A DNA stretch of 49,808 nt from Clostridia bacterium. GTDB taxonomy: Bacteria > Bacillota > Clostridia > Oscillospirales > QAMX01. The notes beneath the pieces are model-generated. The model searched no databases, was not told where the DNA came from, and saw only the letters and a list, made by a program, of their open reading frames with translations. Position 1 is the first letter of the stretch. Every line of letters starts with the position of its first letter. This document shows positions 8,184 through 16,804 of the stretch, one piece after another. The DNA is taken from positions 1 to 49,808 of the forward strand of contig JAFRWU010000082.1 in the NCBI GenBank assembly GCA_017441705.1, given 5' to 3'. The position numbers were made by a program, and so were the translations under genes.

Positions 8184-9074
8184 TCAGTCGTAAAAGACGT
8201 GCTTCCGGCTGACCATCAGGTTGACGGTGGTGACGGTCAGGACGATGGCGAACAGGATCAGGGCCGCAGCCGCCGCGTAGGACGGATAGCCGCCGCTGTC
8301 GCCGTAAAGCATGTCGTAGACGTAACCGACGATGGTGTTCATCTCCGCGGCGTTCAGATTGACGCCGAACAGGGCTACCGCGTCGCTGTAAGCCTTGAAG
8401 GCGCCGATGAAGCCGGTGACGATCAGATAAAAGAGCATCGGAGAGATCATGGGAAGCGTGATGCGGGTGAAGACCCGCCACCTCGGCGTGGCGTCGATCC
8501 GCGCGACCTTGTAATAGTCGTCGTTGACCGAGGCGAGAGCGCTGGTGAGGATCAGGATCTTGAAGGGCATGACCACCCAGATCGTGTAAAAGCAGAGGAC
8601 GAACATCTTCGCCCAGTAGGGACCGTCGATGAAATCCACCGGCCCGGCCCCGAAGATCCGGAGGAAGAGGTTCGCGAGCCCGTCCGTATAGGGCGTTTTC
8701 TTGAAAAGGATCATGAAAACCAGCCCCACCGCCAGGGTGTTGGTGACGTAAGGAAGGAAATAGATCGTCTGGAAAAGATGCCGCAGCTTTTTGACGGAGG
8801 CGAGCCCCAGGGAGATCAGAAGCGCGATCCCGGTGGAAAGCGGGACCGTGATCGCCACCAGAAGCACGGTGTTCCGCAGGGCCATCAGAAAGAAGGGATC
8901 CCGGAGCACGTAGGCGAAGTTGTAAAGCCCTACGCCGAAGCTCGCGCCCGAGGTGGAATTATAGCCCTCCTCCACCGAGTAGATCATGACGTCGACGAGC
9001 GGGTAGACCAGAAATACGCCGAGAAAGAGAAGCGCGGGCAGAAGGTAAAGCCACGCCCGTAGGATGCTTTTCAC
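8184..9074 (-). CDS. Carbohydrate ABC transporter permease, MalF-like
   Basis: 296 residues from a GTG start. The open frame extends further upstream, but AAGGAGGG sits 6 bases before the GTG and the GTGA overlaps the stop of the ATPase gene, so this start is well supported. Six hydrophobic segments are visible, the first at residues 7-30. The EAA-type loop lies at about 187-209 (DDYYKVARIDATP). It would pair with the MalG-like permease to form the channel. There is no large periplasmic P2 loop as in E. coli MalF. Confidence 0.9.
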   Translation of the reverse strand: MKSILRAWLYLLPALLFLGVFLVYPLVDVMIYSVEEGYNSTSGASFGVGLYNFAYVLRDPFFLMALRNTVLLVAITVPLSTGIALLISLGLASVKKLRHLFQTIYFLPYVTNTLAVGLVFMILFKKTPYTDGLANLFLRIFGAGPVDFIDGPYWAKMFVLCFYTIWVVMPFKILILTSALASVNDDYYKVARIDATPRWRVFTRITLPMISPMLFYLIVTGFIGAFKAYSDAVALFGVNLNAAEMNTIVGYVYDMLYGDSGGYPSYAAAAALILFAIVLTVTTVNLMVSRKHVFYD

Positions 9075-10201
9075 GCTTTTCCCTCCTTCCCGGCTCCGTC
9101 GCCGCCGAAGGGGATGCGCTCCTCTCCGCCCTCGGGGGAGAAGAGAAGGACCTTGTTCCTTTTCAGAGAGAACCGGACGGTTTCGCACGCCGGATCGGGG
9201 GCCTCTTCGGAGGAAATGATCGCGCGCACCGCGCCGCTTTCGGATGCGGGGTGGGCCGCCACCACGCTGGTATCCCGCCCCATGACCTCCACCCGGGAAA
9301 GCCGGAGAGAGAAGGCGCCCGCGGGATCGGGAAGGAATCCCTCCGGACGGATCCCGACCGTGACGCCGCCTGCGGGAAGACCCGGGACGGGCAGGACCGC
9401 CTCGTCGCCGATGAAAAGCGATCCGTTTTCGATCCTTCCCCGGAACACGTTGACCGGCGGGGTGCCGAGGAATTTTGCCACGAAGAGATTCCGCGGAAGG
9501 TCGTAGACCTCCTGCGGCTTTCCGATCTGCTGGATCACCCCTTCGCGCATGACCACGATCTCGTCGGAAATGCTCATGGCCTCCTCCTGGTCGTGGGTGA
9601 CGAAAACGGTAGTGACGCCGGTCTCACGCTGGATGCGGCGGATCTCCTCCCGGGTCTGCAGGCGCAGCCGGGCGTCCAGGTTGGAAAGCGGCTCGTCCAG
9701 AAGCAGGATCCTGGGGTGCTTCACCAGCGCGCGGGCGATGGCGACGCGCTGCTGCTTACCGCCCGAAAGCTCGCGGTGGCGGCGCCCCATCAGGCCTTCG
9801 ATCTGAACGAGGCGCGCGGCCTCCCCCGCCTTTTCCGCCATTTCCTCTTTGGAAAGCTTTTCCTCTCCCCGCAGATTCTGGAGAGGGAACAGGATGTTCT
9901 GCAGCACGGTGAGATGGGGATACAGGGCGTAATTCTGGAACACCAGACCGATCCCGCGCTTTTCGGGGGGGAGGTCGGTCACGTCCTCCCCGTCGAAAAG
10001 GATCCGGCCCCCGGTGGGCTTTTCCAGACCGGAGATCAGGTTCAGCGTGGTGCTTTTTCCGCATCCCGAGGGACCGAGAAGCCCCACGAGCTTCCCGGAG
10101 GGGATGTCGAAGCACAGATCGTTTACCGCCGTTACTTCTCCGCGGGTTTTGCGGTCGTGCTTCGGAAACTTTTTCGTCAGATGGACCAGGGTCACTTTCA
10201 T
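9071..10201 (-). CDS. Sugar ABC transporter ATPase, UgpC/MsmK-like
   Basis: 376 residues. Walker A is GPSGCGKST (about 43-51), the Q-loop is in VFQNYALYPH (Gln89), the signature is LSGGKQQR, Walker B is ILLLDEP and the switch His is in VTHDQEEAM. The C-terminal 130 residues form the regulatory TOBE-type domain of sugar-transporter ATPases. The start could be ATG 10201 or GTG 10210; both have a weak GG-rich site about 10 bases upstream. Having a dedicated ATPase in the operon is less usual in Bacillota, where one MsmK/MsmX often serves many importers. Confidence 0.9.
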   Translation of the reverse strand: MKVTLVHLTKKFPKHDRKTRGEVTAVNDLCFDIPSGKLVGLLGPSGCGKSTTLNLISGLEKPTGGRILFDGEDVTDLPPEKRGIGLVFQNYALYPHLTVLQNILFPLQNLRGEEKLSKEEMAEKAGEAARLVQIEGLMGRRHRELSGGKQQRVAIARALVKHPRILLLDEPLSNLDARLRLQTREEIRRIQRETGVTTVFVTHDQEEAMSISDEIVVMREGVIQQIGKPQEVYDLPRNLFVAKFLGTPPVNVFRGRIENGSLFIGDEAVLPVPGLPAGGVTVGIRPEGFLPDPAGAFSLRLSRVEVMGRDTSVVAAHPASESGAVRAIISSEEAPDPACETVRFSLKRNKVLLFSPEGGEERIPFGGDGAGKEGKA

Positions 10202-10256
10202 ATCGATCACGCCTTTATACCTTCAGGAATCGACGCGGCCGGGGCCGCCTGCCTCT

Positions 10257-10285
10257 ATTGTAGAGCATCCCGGGCCGAAAATCAA
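10257..10285 (-). promoter_or_regulatory. Promoter of the sugar importer operon
   Basis: Minus-strand TTGATT (10280-10285) and TACAAT (10257-10262) with a 17-base spacer. It drives the ATPase-permease-permease-binding protein operon leftwards and lies back to back with a rightward promoter 50 bases away. No obvious operator palindrome is seen between them. Confidence 0.7.
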
Positions 10286-10334
10286 CCGGAAGAGAAAAAG
10301 AAAGCCCGGTTTCCGGGGCGCCTTCGCTTTTTCC

Positions 10335-10363
10335 TTGACGGGAAAGGCCGGGGATGCTATCAT
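10335..10363 (+). promoter_or_regulatory. Promoter of the beta-helix protein gene
   Basis: TTGACG (10335-10340), 17-base spacer, TATCAT (10358-10363). The predicted transcript starts about 20 bases before the ribosome binding site AGGAGGGG at 10381-10388. It is divergent from the importer promoter, which suggests shared regulation. Confidence 0.75.
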
Positions 10364-10393
10364 AGGAAGGAAAGAAGAATAGGAGGGGTTCCG

Positions 10394-11839
10394 GTGTTTC
10401 GCAGTTTTTTGAGCTATGAAGAGTTCGGAGCCGCGGGCGACGGCTTCCGGGACGATCTCCGGGCGATCGCCCGCTGCCATGAGGAGGCGAACCGGCTGAA
10501 GATCCCGGTCCGCGCGAAGGACGGCGCGGTCTATTACCTCGGCGGGGACGATCTCACGGTGAAGATCATGACCGACGTGGATTTCGGCACGGCCCGCTTC
10601 ATCATCGACGACCGGTCGCCGAAGGATCTCACGAAGGACGTCTTCGAGGTGCTCCCGGAAAAGGAGCCCTTCGAACCGGAGATCGCGTCTCTTATGCGGG
10701 ACGATACGCACGTGGATTTCCCGCACGAGGGAAAGGTCTGGCTCCGGGTCTGGTCGGATGAGAAAAAGATCTTCATCCGCAAAGGTCTGAATCAGAACGC
10801 CGGGGTGGATCCCTCCGACGTGCTGCTGGTGGACGCGGACGGAAGGATCGGGACCAGGATCGACTGGGATCACCCGCACGTGACCCGCGCCCTGGCAAAG
10901 AGCGCGGAGGATCCGCCGATCACCATCCGCGGCGGCGTTTTCGAGACGATCGCCAACCGGCACGAATCGGTTTACCGGTACCACGCGAGGGGCTTCCTGA
11001 TCACCCGCTCGCGCGTGACGGTGCGGGATATGACGCACCTGGTCAGAGGCGAAGGAGATCACGGCGCGCCTTACGGCGGCTTTCTTTCCATCAGCGACAC
11101 CGTGGACGTCACGGTGAAAAACGTGCTTCTGACGCCGCACTTCACCTATTGGACCCAGAGCCAGATCCCCGGCGAGATGGTGCCGATGGGCTCTTATGAG
11201 ATCAACTGCGGCGCTTCGATCGGATGCCGGTTCCATCACGTTCACCAGACCGTGGACATCATGGACAGCCGTTACTGGGGTCTGATGGGATCCAACTACT
11301 GCAAGGAGATGCTCTTCGAGGACTGCGTGATGTCGCGCTTCGACGCGCATATGGGGGTCACCGACGCGGTGATCCGGCGCTCGGTCCTGGGCCATATGTG
11401 CCTGAATCTGATCGGCCGCGGCGATTTCCTGGTGGAGGACACCGACGCCTTCGGCCGGGCGGTGATCAATCTGCGGCCCGACTACGGCTCCAGCTTTGAA
11501 GGCACCGTGACGATCCGCCGCGTGATCTGGCGGCCGCGGGGAGACGCGCTTTCGGTGATCGCCGCCGAGAATACCGGCGATCACGATTTCGGGTATCCCT
11601 GCTTTATGCCGCGGAAGGTGACGGTGGAGGATCTTTACGTCCGCGACGGAGAGACCGGCGCGAGGAAAGACATGACGATCCTGCCGGATTACGACCCGTC
11701 CTTCGCGCCGGGCAAGCCCTTCGCTTACCGCCCGACCGAAGAGATCGAGGTCTCCGGCGTCGTAATGGAATCGGGCGGCGGCTGGAAGAGCGCCGAACGG
11801 CCCGAGGAATACCCGGATCTCCGGGTGACAGCGAAATAA
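10394..11839 (+). CDS. Right-handed beta-helix protein, pectate-lyase-superfamily-like
   Basis: 481 residues from a GTG start 5 bases after AGGAGGGG. The N-terminus (YEEFGAAGDGFRDD, then a helix with ARCHEEA and a short beta pair) matches the cap of pectate lyase/polygalacturonase-type beta-helices. The middle has repeated short strands of the type VTVRDMTHLV, VTVKNVLLT, MLFEDCVMS and DAVIRRSVLGH, as expected for coils of a parallel beta-helix. I see no signal peptide, so the protein is probably cytoplasmic, which is uncommon for this fold and suggests action on imported oligosaccharide. Catalytic residues cannot be assigned. Divergent placement from the sugar importer supports a glycan-related role. 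Confidence 0.75.
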   Translation: MFRSFLSYEEFGAAGDGFRDDLRAIARCHEEANRLKIPVRAKDGAVYYLGGDDLTVKIMTDVDFGTARFIIDDRSPKDLTKDVFEVLPEKEPFEPEIASLMRDDTHVDFPHEGKVWLRVWSDEKKIFIRKGLNQNAGVDPSDVLLVDADGRIGTRIDWDHPHVTRALAKSAEDPPITIRGGVFETIANRHESVYRYHARGFLITRSRVTVRDMTHLVRGEGDHGAPYGGFLSISDTVDVTVKNVLLTPHFTYWTQSQIPGEMVPMGSYEINCGASIGCRFHHVHQTVDIMDSRYWGLMGSNYCKEMLFEDCVMSRFDAHMGVTDAVIRRSVLGHMCLNLIGRGDFLVEDTDAFGRAVINLRPDYGSSFEGTVTIRRVIWRPRGDALSVIAAENTGDHDFGYPCFMPRKVTVEDLYVRDGETGARKDMTILPDYDPSFAPGKPFAYRPTEEIEVSGVVMESGGGWKSAERPEEYPDLRVTAK

Positions 11840-11866
11840 GTCGAAATGAGAAAGACGAGGCGAGCC

Positions 11867-12505
11867 ATGAAAACCCGCATCAAAAGAGTTTTGCCGATCC
11901 TCCTTCTTGCCGCGCTGGCGTTCGGATGCGCGGCCTGCGGCAGCGTGGAGGATCTGATCTCCGAGGCGATCGGGGAGGAGATCTCCTCCCTCGTCACGGA
12001 GACGGGAAGTCCCGCAAGCGAAGAAGCGGCGCCCGGCGGAGAAGAGGAAGAGACGGTCCCGCCCGAAAGCGCGCCGGAGGAAGCCGATACGCGCGGATCC
12101 GAACCCCCGGCCGCCGGAGAGGAACCGGCAGAGAGCGACACCGGCCTTCGGGTCAGTGAGGACGGCGTCTACGATTCCAGGGACGAGGTGGCGCTTTACA
12201 TTCACATTTACGGCCATCTGCCGTCGAACTACATCACCAAGAAAAAGGCCGAATCGCTGGGCTGGACCGGCGGGAGCCTGGAGCCCTACGCCCCCGGCAA
12301 GTGCATCGGCGGAGGCCGCTTCGGCAATTACGAGGGCATCCTGCCCGAAAAAGAGGGAAGGAAATACACCGAATGCGATATCGGCACCCTGGGGAAAAAG
12401 TCCCGCGGCGCGAAACGCATCGTGTTTTCCAACGACGGCCTGATCTACTATACCGACGACCATTATGAAAGCTTTACCCTGCTTTACGGGGAGGCGGGAG
12501 AATGA
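11867..12505 (+). CDS. Barnase-like ribonuclease on a lipoprotein stalk
   Basis: 212 residues. The N-terminus has a basic start, a hydrophobic core and Cys21/Cys24, consistent with a lipoprotein signal. Residues 48-95 are a Glu/Ala/Pro/Gly linker. Residues about 99-208 match barnase: LPSNYITKKKAESLGW, APGKCIGGG, ECDI, KRIVFSNDGLIY and DDHYESFT. The catalytic set is present: Glu169 (barnase Glu73), Arg184 (Arg87) and His199 (His102), with Lys145 at the place of Lys27. It should cleave single-stranded RNA with guanine preference. GAGG at 11857-11860 supports ATG 11867 over an in-frame ATG at 11846. The stop overlaps the start of the barstar-like gene. A tethered extracellular RNase is inferred; classical barnase is released. 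Confidence 0.88.
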   Translation: MKTRIKRVLPILLLAALAFGCAACGSVEDLISEAIGEEISSLVTETGSPASEEAAPGGEEEETVPPESAPEEADTRGSEPPAAGEEPAESDTGLRVSEDGVYDSRDEVALYIHIYGHLPSNYITKKKAESLGWTGGSLEPYAPGKCIGGGRFGNYEGILPEKEGRKYTECDIGTLGKKSRGAKRIVFSNDGLIYYTDDHYESFTLLYGEAGE

Positions 12506-12774
12506 AAAGAGTGATACTTGACGCACGCAGGCTCGACGGCATGCGCGGCGTGCACGACGCCTTCCGGGAGGCGCTGGATTTTCCGGACTATTACGGGTAC
12601 AATCTTGACGCGCTTTACGACTGCCTCACCGATCTCCGGGAGGAGGTCGCGGTGGAGATCCCCGATCCCCTCGCCCTGTCGAAGGAATTGGGAAAGCGGT
12701 ACGGAAGACTGCTTGCGGTCCTGGAGGACGCGGCGGAGGAGAATCCGGCCGTCCGGGTAATCAAGGGCGAATGA
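12502..12774 (+). CDS. Barstar-like ribonuclease inhibitor
   Basis: 90 residues, the usual barstar length. The core DYYGYNLDALYDCLTD aligns with the barstar segment that plugs the barnase active site; Asp36 and Asp40 take the places of Asp35 and Asp39, and Tyr30 that of Tyr29. No signal peptide, as expected for a cytoplasmic antitoxin that guards against premature RNase folding inside the cell. The ATG overlaps the RNase stop (ATGA), so translation is coupled. A GC-rich terminator follows directly. Confidence 0.9.
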   Translation: MKRVILDARRLDGMRGVHDAFREALDFPDYYGYNLDALYDCLTDLREEVAVEIPDPLALSKELGKRYGRLLAVLEDAAEENPAVRVIKGE

Positions 12775-12789
12775 CGGAAAAGGGCTTTG

Positions 12790-12832
12790 CCGGCGCGGCC
12801 GTGGGGGAATCTCCCGGGACCGCGCCGGTTTT
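12790..12832 (+). terminator. Terminator after the RNase/inhibitor pair
   Basis: A 9-bp stem (12790-12798 with 12820-12828) with an additional inner pairing (GGGG/TCCC region), followed by TTTTCG. It separates the toxin pair from the lon operon. Confidence 0.65.
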
Positions 12833-12870
12833 CGCGCTCCGCCCGGCAGGCGCCGGACGGGAAAAAGGAC

Positions 12871-12899
12871 TTGCGCGGAGAGGGCTCTTGGTGTATAAT
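12871..12899 (+). promoter_or_regulatory. Promoter of the lon operon
   Basis: TTGCGC (12871-12876), 17-base spacer, perfect TATAAT (12894-12899). I see no CtsR- or CIRCE-type operator between it and the lon start. Confidence 0.75.
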
Positions 12900-12987
12900 A
12901 AAATGAAAGAATACCCTTCCCGCGGCACATTTCTCCGCCGGAAGGGACGAAACCCCAAAGCGGAACGAAGGAAAGAAAAGCGATATC

Positions 12988-15444
12988 ATGGAAAGAAGAA
13001 TGAGATTCATAGAAAACCAGATCCTGCCTGCCGTCGCCCTGCGCGGACTGACGGTGTTTCCGGGATCGATCATGCATTTCGACGTGGGCCGCGAAAAATC
13101 CATTCGCGCCCTGCGCCATGCCATGGCCCACAATATGCCCGTTTTCCTGGTGACCCAGAAGGACGTGCGGAAAAACGACCCCACCTTCGAGGATCTTTAC
13201 CGCGTCGGCGTCGTCTCCTCTGTCAAGCAGCTGCTGCGCATGCCGGGGGACAATATGCGCTGCATGGTGGAGGGCACCTTCCGCGCCGGGATCGCGGAGT
13301 TTGTCAGCGACGAGCCCTTCCTTTCGGTGCGCGTCAACGCCCTGCCCGATACGAAGAATCCGCGCATGCAGGACCGCACCGAAGCGGCGGCCCGGGTCCT
13401 GAAGGAGCGCTGGCAGACCTACGCCTCTCTTTCGCCGAAGATCAGCGAAGACATGACCTTTATGGTCGAGACCGAAAACGACTATTCCCATCTTGCCGAA
13501 AACATCGCGGAAAACATCCGCATGCCCTACCAGGAACGGCAGAAGATCCTGGCCGAACGGCGTCCTTACGGCAGACTGGAGGCCATGTGCGCCTTCCTGT
13601 CCCACGAGATCGGGATCCTCTCCATCGAAAACGAGATCCAGTCCAAAACGCAGGAGAGTATCCAGAAGAATCAGAAGGAATACTATATCCGCGAACAGAT
13701 CCACGCCCTCCAATCCGAGCTGGACGAGGACGAGGATCCCATGAGCGAGGCCGAAAAGTATAAAGAAAAGATCCTCGCGCTGCATCTTGCGCCCGAGAGC
13801 GAGGAAAAGCTCCTGAAGGAGGCGGCGCGCCTCGCAAAACAGGGGGCGGGTTCTCCGGAAGGCAGCGTGATCCGCACCTGGCTGGACACCTGCCTGGAGC
13901 TGCCGTGGAACGTGACCACCGAGGAAAGACGGGACGTGGAAAGCGCCGCGAAGATCCTGGACGACAAATTCTACGGCATGGAAAAGGTCAAGGAACGCAT
14001 CCTGGAATTCCTGGCGGTCCGGAAACTGAATCCCGGCCTGCGCGGTCAGGTGATCTGTCTGGCCGGGCCTCCGGGCACCGGCAAGACCTCCATCGGCTTT
14101 GCCATCGCCGAGGCGACGGGCCGGAAATTCGCCCGGGTGTCCCTGGGCGGCATGCGGGACGAGGCCGACGTCCGCGGCCATCGAAAGACCTATATCGGCG
14201 CCATGCCCGGCCGGATCCTGAACGCCATGCGCCTGGCCGGAAGCCGGAACCCGGTGATCCTCCTGGACGAGATCGACAAGATGGCAAGCGATTTCCGCGG
14301 CGATCCCGCCAGCGCCATGCTGGAGGTATTGGACACCGAGCAGAATCACGCCTTCCGCGACCATTATCTGGAGATCCCCTTCGATCTTTCGGACGTTCTC
14401 TTTATCATGACCGCCAACGACGTGGGAGGCATCCCGCGGCCGCTTCTCGACCGCATGGAGCTGATCGAGCTCGGAAGCTATACCGACGAGGAAAAGCTGG
14501 AGATCGCGAAAAGGCATCTTCTGCCCCGCCAGATGAAGCGTCACGGACTGCGCGCGGCGAACCTGCGCATCCCCGACGAGGTCATGCGCTCTCTGATCAC
14601 CGGCTATACCCGGGAATCCGGCGTGCGCAATCTGGAACGGACGCTGGCTTCGGTCTGCCGCAAATGCGCGAAACGCATCGCCGTCGGCGAAGCCAAATCG
14701 CTTCGTCTCACCGAAGGCAATCTGGAAACGGTCCTCGGACCGAAACGCTACCGCGACAGGAAAAAGGAGACCGAAAGCCAGGTCGGCGTGGTCACCGGCC
14801 TCGCGTGGACGGCGGTGGGCGGAGAGATCCTCCCGGTGGAGGTCAATCTCCTTCCCGGCACCGGCAAGGTCGAGCTCACCGGCAATCTCGGCAGCGTGAT
14901 GAAGGAATCGGCGACCGCGGCGATGAGCTGCGTGCGCGCCCGGGCGGAAAAGCTCGGGATCGATCCCGAATTTTATAAAAAATACGACGTCCATATCCAC
15001 TTCCCCGAAGGCGCGGTCCCCAAGGACGGCCCCTCCGCCGGCATCACCATCGCCACGGCGCTGGTTTCGGCCCTGACCGGCCGGGCGGTGCCGGGAGATC
15101 TGGCCATGACCGGCGAGATCACGATCCGCGGCCGGGTGCTCGCCATCGGCGGCCTTCGGGAAAAGACCATGGCGGCGCTCCGGAACGGCGCGTCGCGCGT
15201 GATCATTCCGGAGGAAAATCTACGCGATCTGGACGAGATCGATCCCAACGTCCGGTCACGTCTTTCCTTCATCCCGGCGGACACGGTGGACGTCGTATGG
15301 GAAAACGCCCTGCTTCCTCTGCCGGAAAAAGAAAGAGAGGTCTCCGACGGCGAAAAAGAGCCGGAGGAGGACCGGCCTCTCGTGATCCCGGAGGATCGCA
15401 CCGGGAACGGCTCCGGACTCTACTGCCGGGGGACCGGAGCATGA
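12988..15444 (+). CDS. lon: ATP-dependent protease Lon
   Basis: 818 residues, close to the usual 800 or so. An N-terminal substrate-binding domain (about 1-210) and a coiled-coil linker lead into the AAA+ module with Walker A GPPGTGKT (360-367) and Walker B VILLDEIDK. The C-terminal protease domain has the catalytic dyad: Ser683 in KDGPSAG and Lys726 in GGLREK, exactly 43 residues apart as in E. coli Lon. It degrades misfolded and regulatory proteins in the cytoplasm. The start at 12988 has a loosely spaced AAGGA; an in-frame ATG at 13000 is the alternative. The stop overlaps the start of ysxC, an order common in Bacillota. Confidence 0.97.
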   Translation: MERRMRFIENQILPAVALRGLTVFPGSIMHFDVGREKSIRALRHAMAHNMPVFLVTQKDVRKNDPTFEDLYRVGVVSSVKQLLRMPGDNMRCMVEGTFRAGIAEFVSDEPFLSVRVNALPDTKNPRMQDRTEAAARVLKERWQTYASLSPKISEDMTFMVETENDYSHLAENIAENIRMPYQERQKILAERRPYGRLEAMCAFLSHEIGILSIENEIQSKTQESIQKNQKEYYIREQIHALQSELDEDEDPMSEAEKYKEKILALHLAPESEEKLLKEAARLAKQGAGSPEGSVIRTWLDTCLELPWNVTTEERRDVESAAKILDDKFYGMEKVKERILEFLAVRKLNPGLRGQVICLAGPPGTGKTSIGFAIAEATGRKFARVSLGGMRDEADVRGHRKTYIGAMPGRILNAMRLAGSRNPVILLDEIDKMASDFRGDPASAMLEVLDTEQNHAFRDHYLEIPFDLSDVLFIMTANDVGGIPRPLLDRMELIELGSYTDEEKLEIAKRHLLPRQMKRHGLRAANLRIPDEVMRSLITGYTRESGVRNLERTLASVCRKCAKRIAVGEAKSLRLTEGNLETVLGPKRYRDRKKETESQVGVVTGLAWTAVGGEILPVEVNLLPGTGKVELTGNLGSVMKESATAAMSCVRARAEKLGIDPEFYKKYDVHIHFPEGAVPKDGPSAGITIATALVSALTGRAVPGDLAMTGEITIRGRVLAIGGLREKTMAALRNGASRVIIPEENLRDLDEIDPNVRSRLSFIPADTVDVVWENALLPLPEKEREVSDGEKEPEEDRPLVIPEDRTGNGSGLYCRGTGA

Positions 15445-16046
15445 CGATCAACGAAAACAGGATCGGCTTTCTTACCTCGGCGGCCGACGAGAAGGGCTTC
15501 GTGGAAAGCTCTCTGCCGCAGGTGGTGTTTGCCGGACGTTCCAACGTGGGGAAATCCTCGGTGCTCAACAGCCTTGCCCGCCGAAAAAATCTCGCGCGGG
15601 TGGGGAAAACGCCCGGAAAGACGATCCACGTGAATTTCTTCGACGCGGACGGGAAGCTGCTCTGGGTGGACCTGCCGGGCTACGGCTACGCCAGGGTGTC
15701 CTTTGAAGAAAAGAAGAGATGGGCCCGCCTGATCGAAGGCTATTTTCGAAAGACCGGGACCATCGCCCTCGGGATCCTGATCGTGGATGCGCGGCACGAA
15801 CCGACCGGTCTGGACCGGGACATGCTCGCGTATTTCCGCGCCGCGGAGATCCCCGCGGCCGTGGTGGCCAACAAATGCGACAAGCTGAAAAAAAGCGAGA
15901 TGCCGGGGGCAAAGAAGACCATATCCGAAGCGCTGGAGGTCCCGGAGGAGGCGGTGCTTTTCTACTCCGCCGAAAACCACACGGGACGGGACGAGCTTTA
16001 CCGCCTGATTGAAAGCGCGGCGCCCGAAAAGGAGAGTGAAGCATGA
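15441..16046 (+). CDS. ysxC: Ribosome biogenesis GTPase YsxC/EngB
   Basis: 201 residues, the normal size for this essential GTPase that helps mature the 50S ribosomal subunit. The G1 motif GRSNVGKS is at 32-39, the G3 motif is DLPGYGYA and the G4 motif is NKCDK. The ATG overlaps the lon stop (ATGA), and its own stop overlaps the start of the next gene, so the three are translationally coupled. Confidence 0.96.
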   Translation: MTINENRIGFLTSAADEKGFVESSLPQVVFAGRSNVGKSSVLNSLARRKNLARVGKTPGKTIHVNFFDADGKLLWVDLPGYGYARVSFEEKKRWARLIEGYFRKTGTIALGILIVDARHEPTGLDRDMLAYFRAAEIPAAVVANKCDKLKKSEMPGAKKTISEALEVPEEAVLFYSAENHTGRDELYRLIESAAPEKESEA

Positions 16047-16801
16047 AATACCTGAAATACTACACCGGGAACGGAAGCGAAACGCGCTGGGCGATCCTGG
16101 AAGGCGAAACGGTCCGCCCTCTGAAGGGCCTTCCCTACGAAGCGCCGGAGACCGACGGCACGAGCCTTCCGTTTGCCGGCGTCAGGCTCGCCTGCCCCGC
16201 CGACGCCACCAAGATCGTGGCGGTGGGAAGAAACTATTACGACCACGTGATGGAATTCCACAACGAGGTCCCGAAGGAGCCGATGCTCTTTTTCAAGCCG
16301 ACCACCGCGCTTCTCGACCCCGATTCCACCCTCCGGAAGCCCGATTTCACCGACCGGTTCGATTATGAGGGCGAGATCGCCGTGGTCTTCAAAAAGAAAG
16401 CGAAGGACGTCGCGAAGGAAGAGGCGCTGGACTATATCCTCGGTTATACCTGCCTGAACGACATCACCGCCCGGGATATCCAGCTCGCGGACGATCAGTG
16501 GACCCGCGGCAAAGGACTGGACGGCTCTGCGCCGGTCGGCCCCTTCGTGGCCGACGGCCTGGCGCATGACGGGATCGGCATCAAAACCTATCTGAACGGC
16601 AAGCTCCGGCAGGACGGCAACACCTCCATGATGATGTGGGACATCCCCTCGGTGATCGCCTTCGTGACGCGGTACTTCACCATGCTGCCCGGCGATATCC
16701 TCACCTGCGGCACGCCGGTGAACGTGGGGCCGATGGTACCCGGCGACGTGGTGGAGGTCGTGGGCGAGGGGATCGGGACTCTTCGCACCACCATCTGCTG
16801 A
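16043..16801 (+). CDS. Fumarylacetoacetate hydrolase (FAH) family protein
   Basis: 252 residues, a typical size for the FAH/MhpD fold, whose members hydrolyse or decarboxylate acylpyruvates and 2-oxo acids using a divalent metal. The metal ligands are visible as Glu109 and Glu111 in DYEGE and Asp140 in CLND. VGRNYYDH and the GxxxxGP-like segment KGLDGSAPVGP are also typical. The neighbours are housekeeping genes, so context does not reveal the substrate; a metabolite-repair role such as oxaloacetate tautomerase/decarboxylase activity is possible but is inference. Confidence 0.9.
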   Translation: MKYLKYYTGNGSETRWAILEGETVRPLKGLPYEAPETDGTSLPFAGVRLACPADATKIVAVGRNYYDHVMEFHNEVPKEPMLFFKPTTALLDPDSTLRKPDFTDRFDYEGEIAVVFKKKAKDVAKEEALDYILGYTCLNDITARDIQLADDQWTRGKGLDGSAPVGPFVADGLAHDGIGIKTYLNGKLRQDGNTSMMMWDIPSVIAFVTRYFTMLPGDILTCGTPVNVGPMVPGDVVEVVGEGIGTLRTTIC

Positions 16802-16804
16802 TTT

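Noticed and set aside
10223..12526. Long minus-strand open frame (over 760 codons) opposite the beta-helix and RNase genes
   Set aside because: It is antisense to genes with clear motifs, promoters and ribosome binding sites; its translation is Arg/His/Ala-rich without any domain. Long shadows are expected at this GC content.
12484..15000. Long minus-strand open frame (over 830 codons) opposite barstar and lon
   Set aside because: Fully antisense to lon, whose catalytic motifs are intact; no ribosome binding site or family resemblance.
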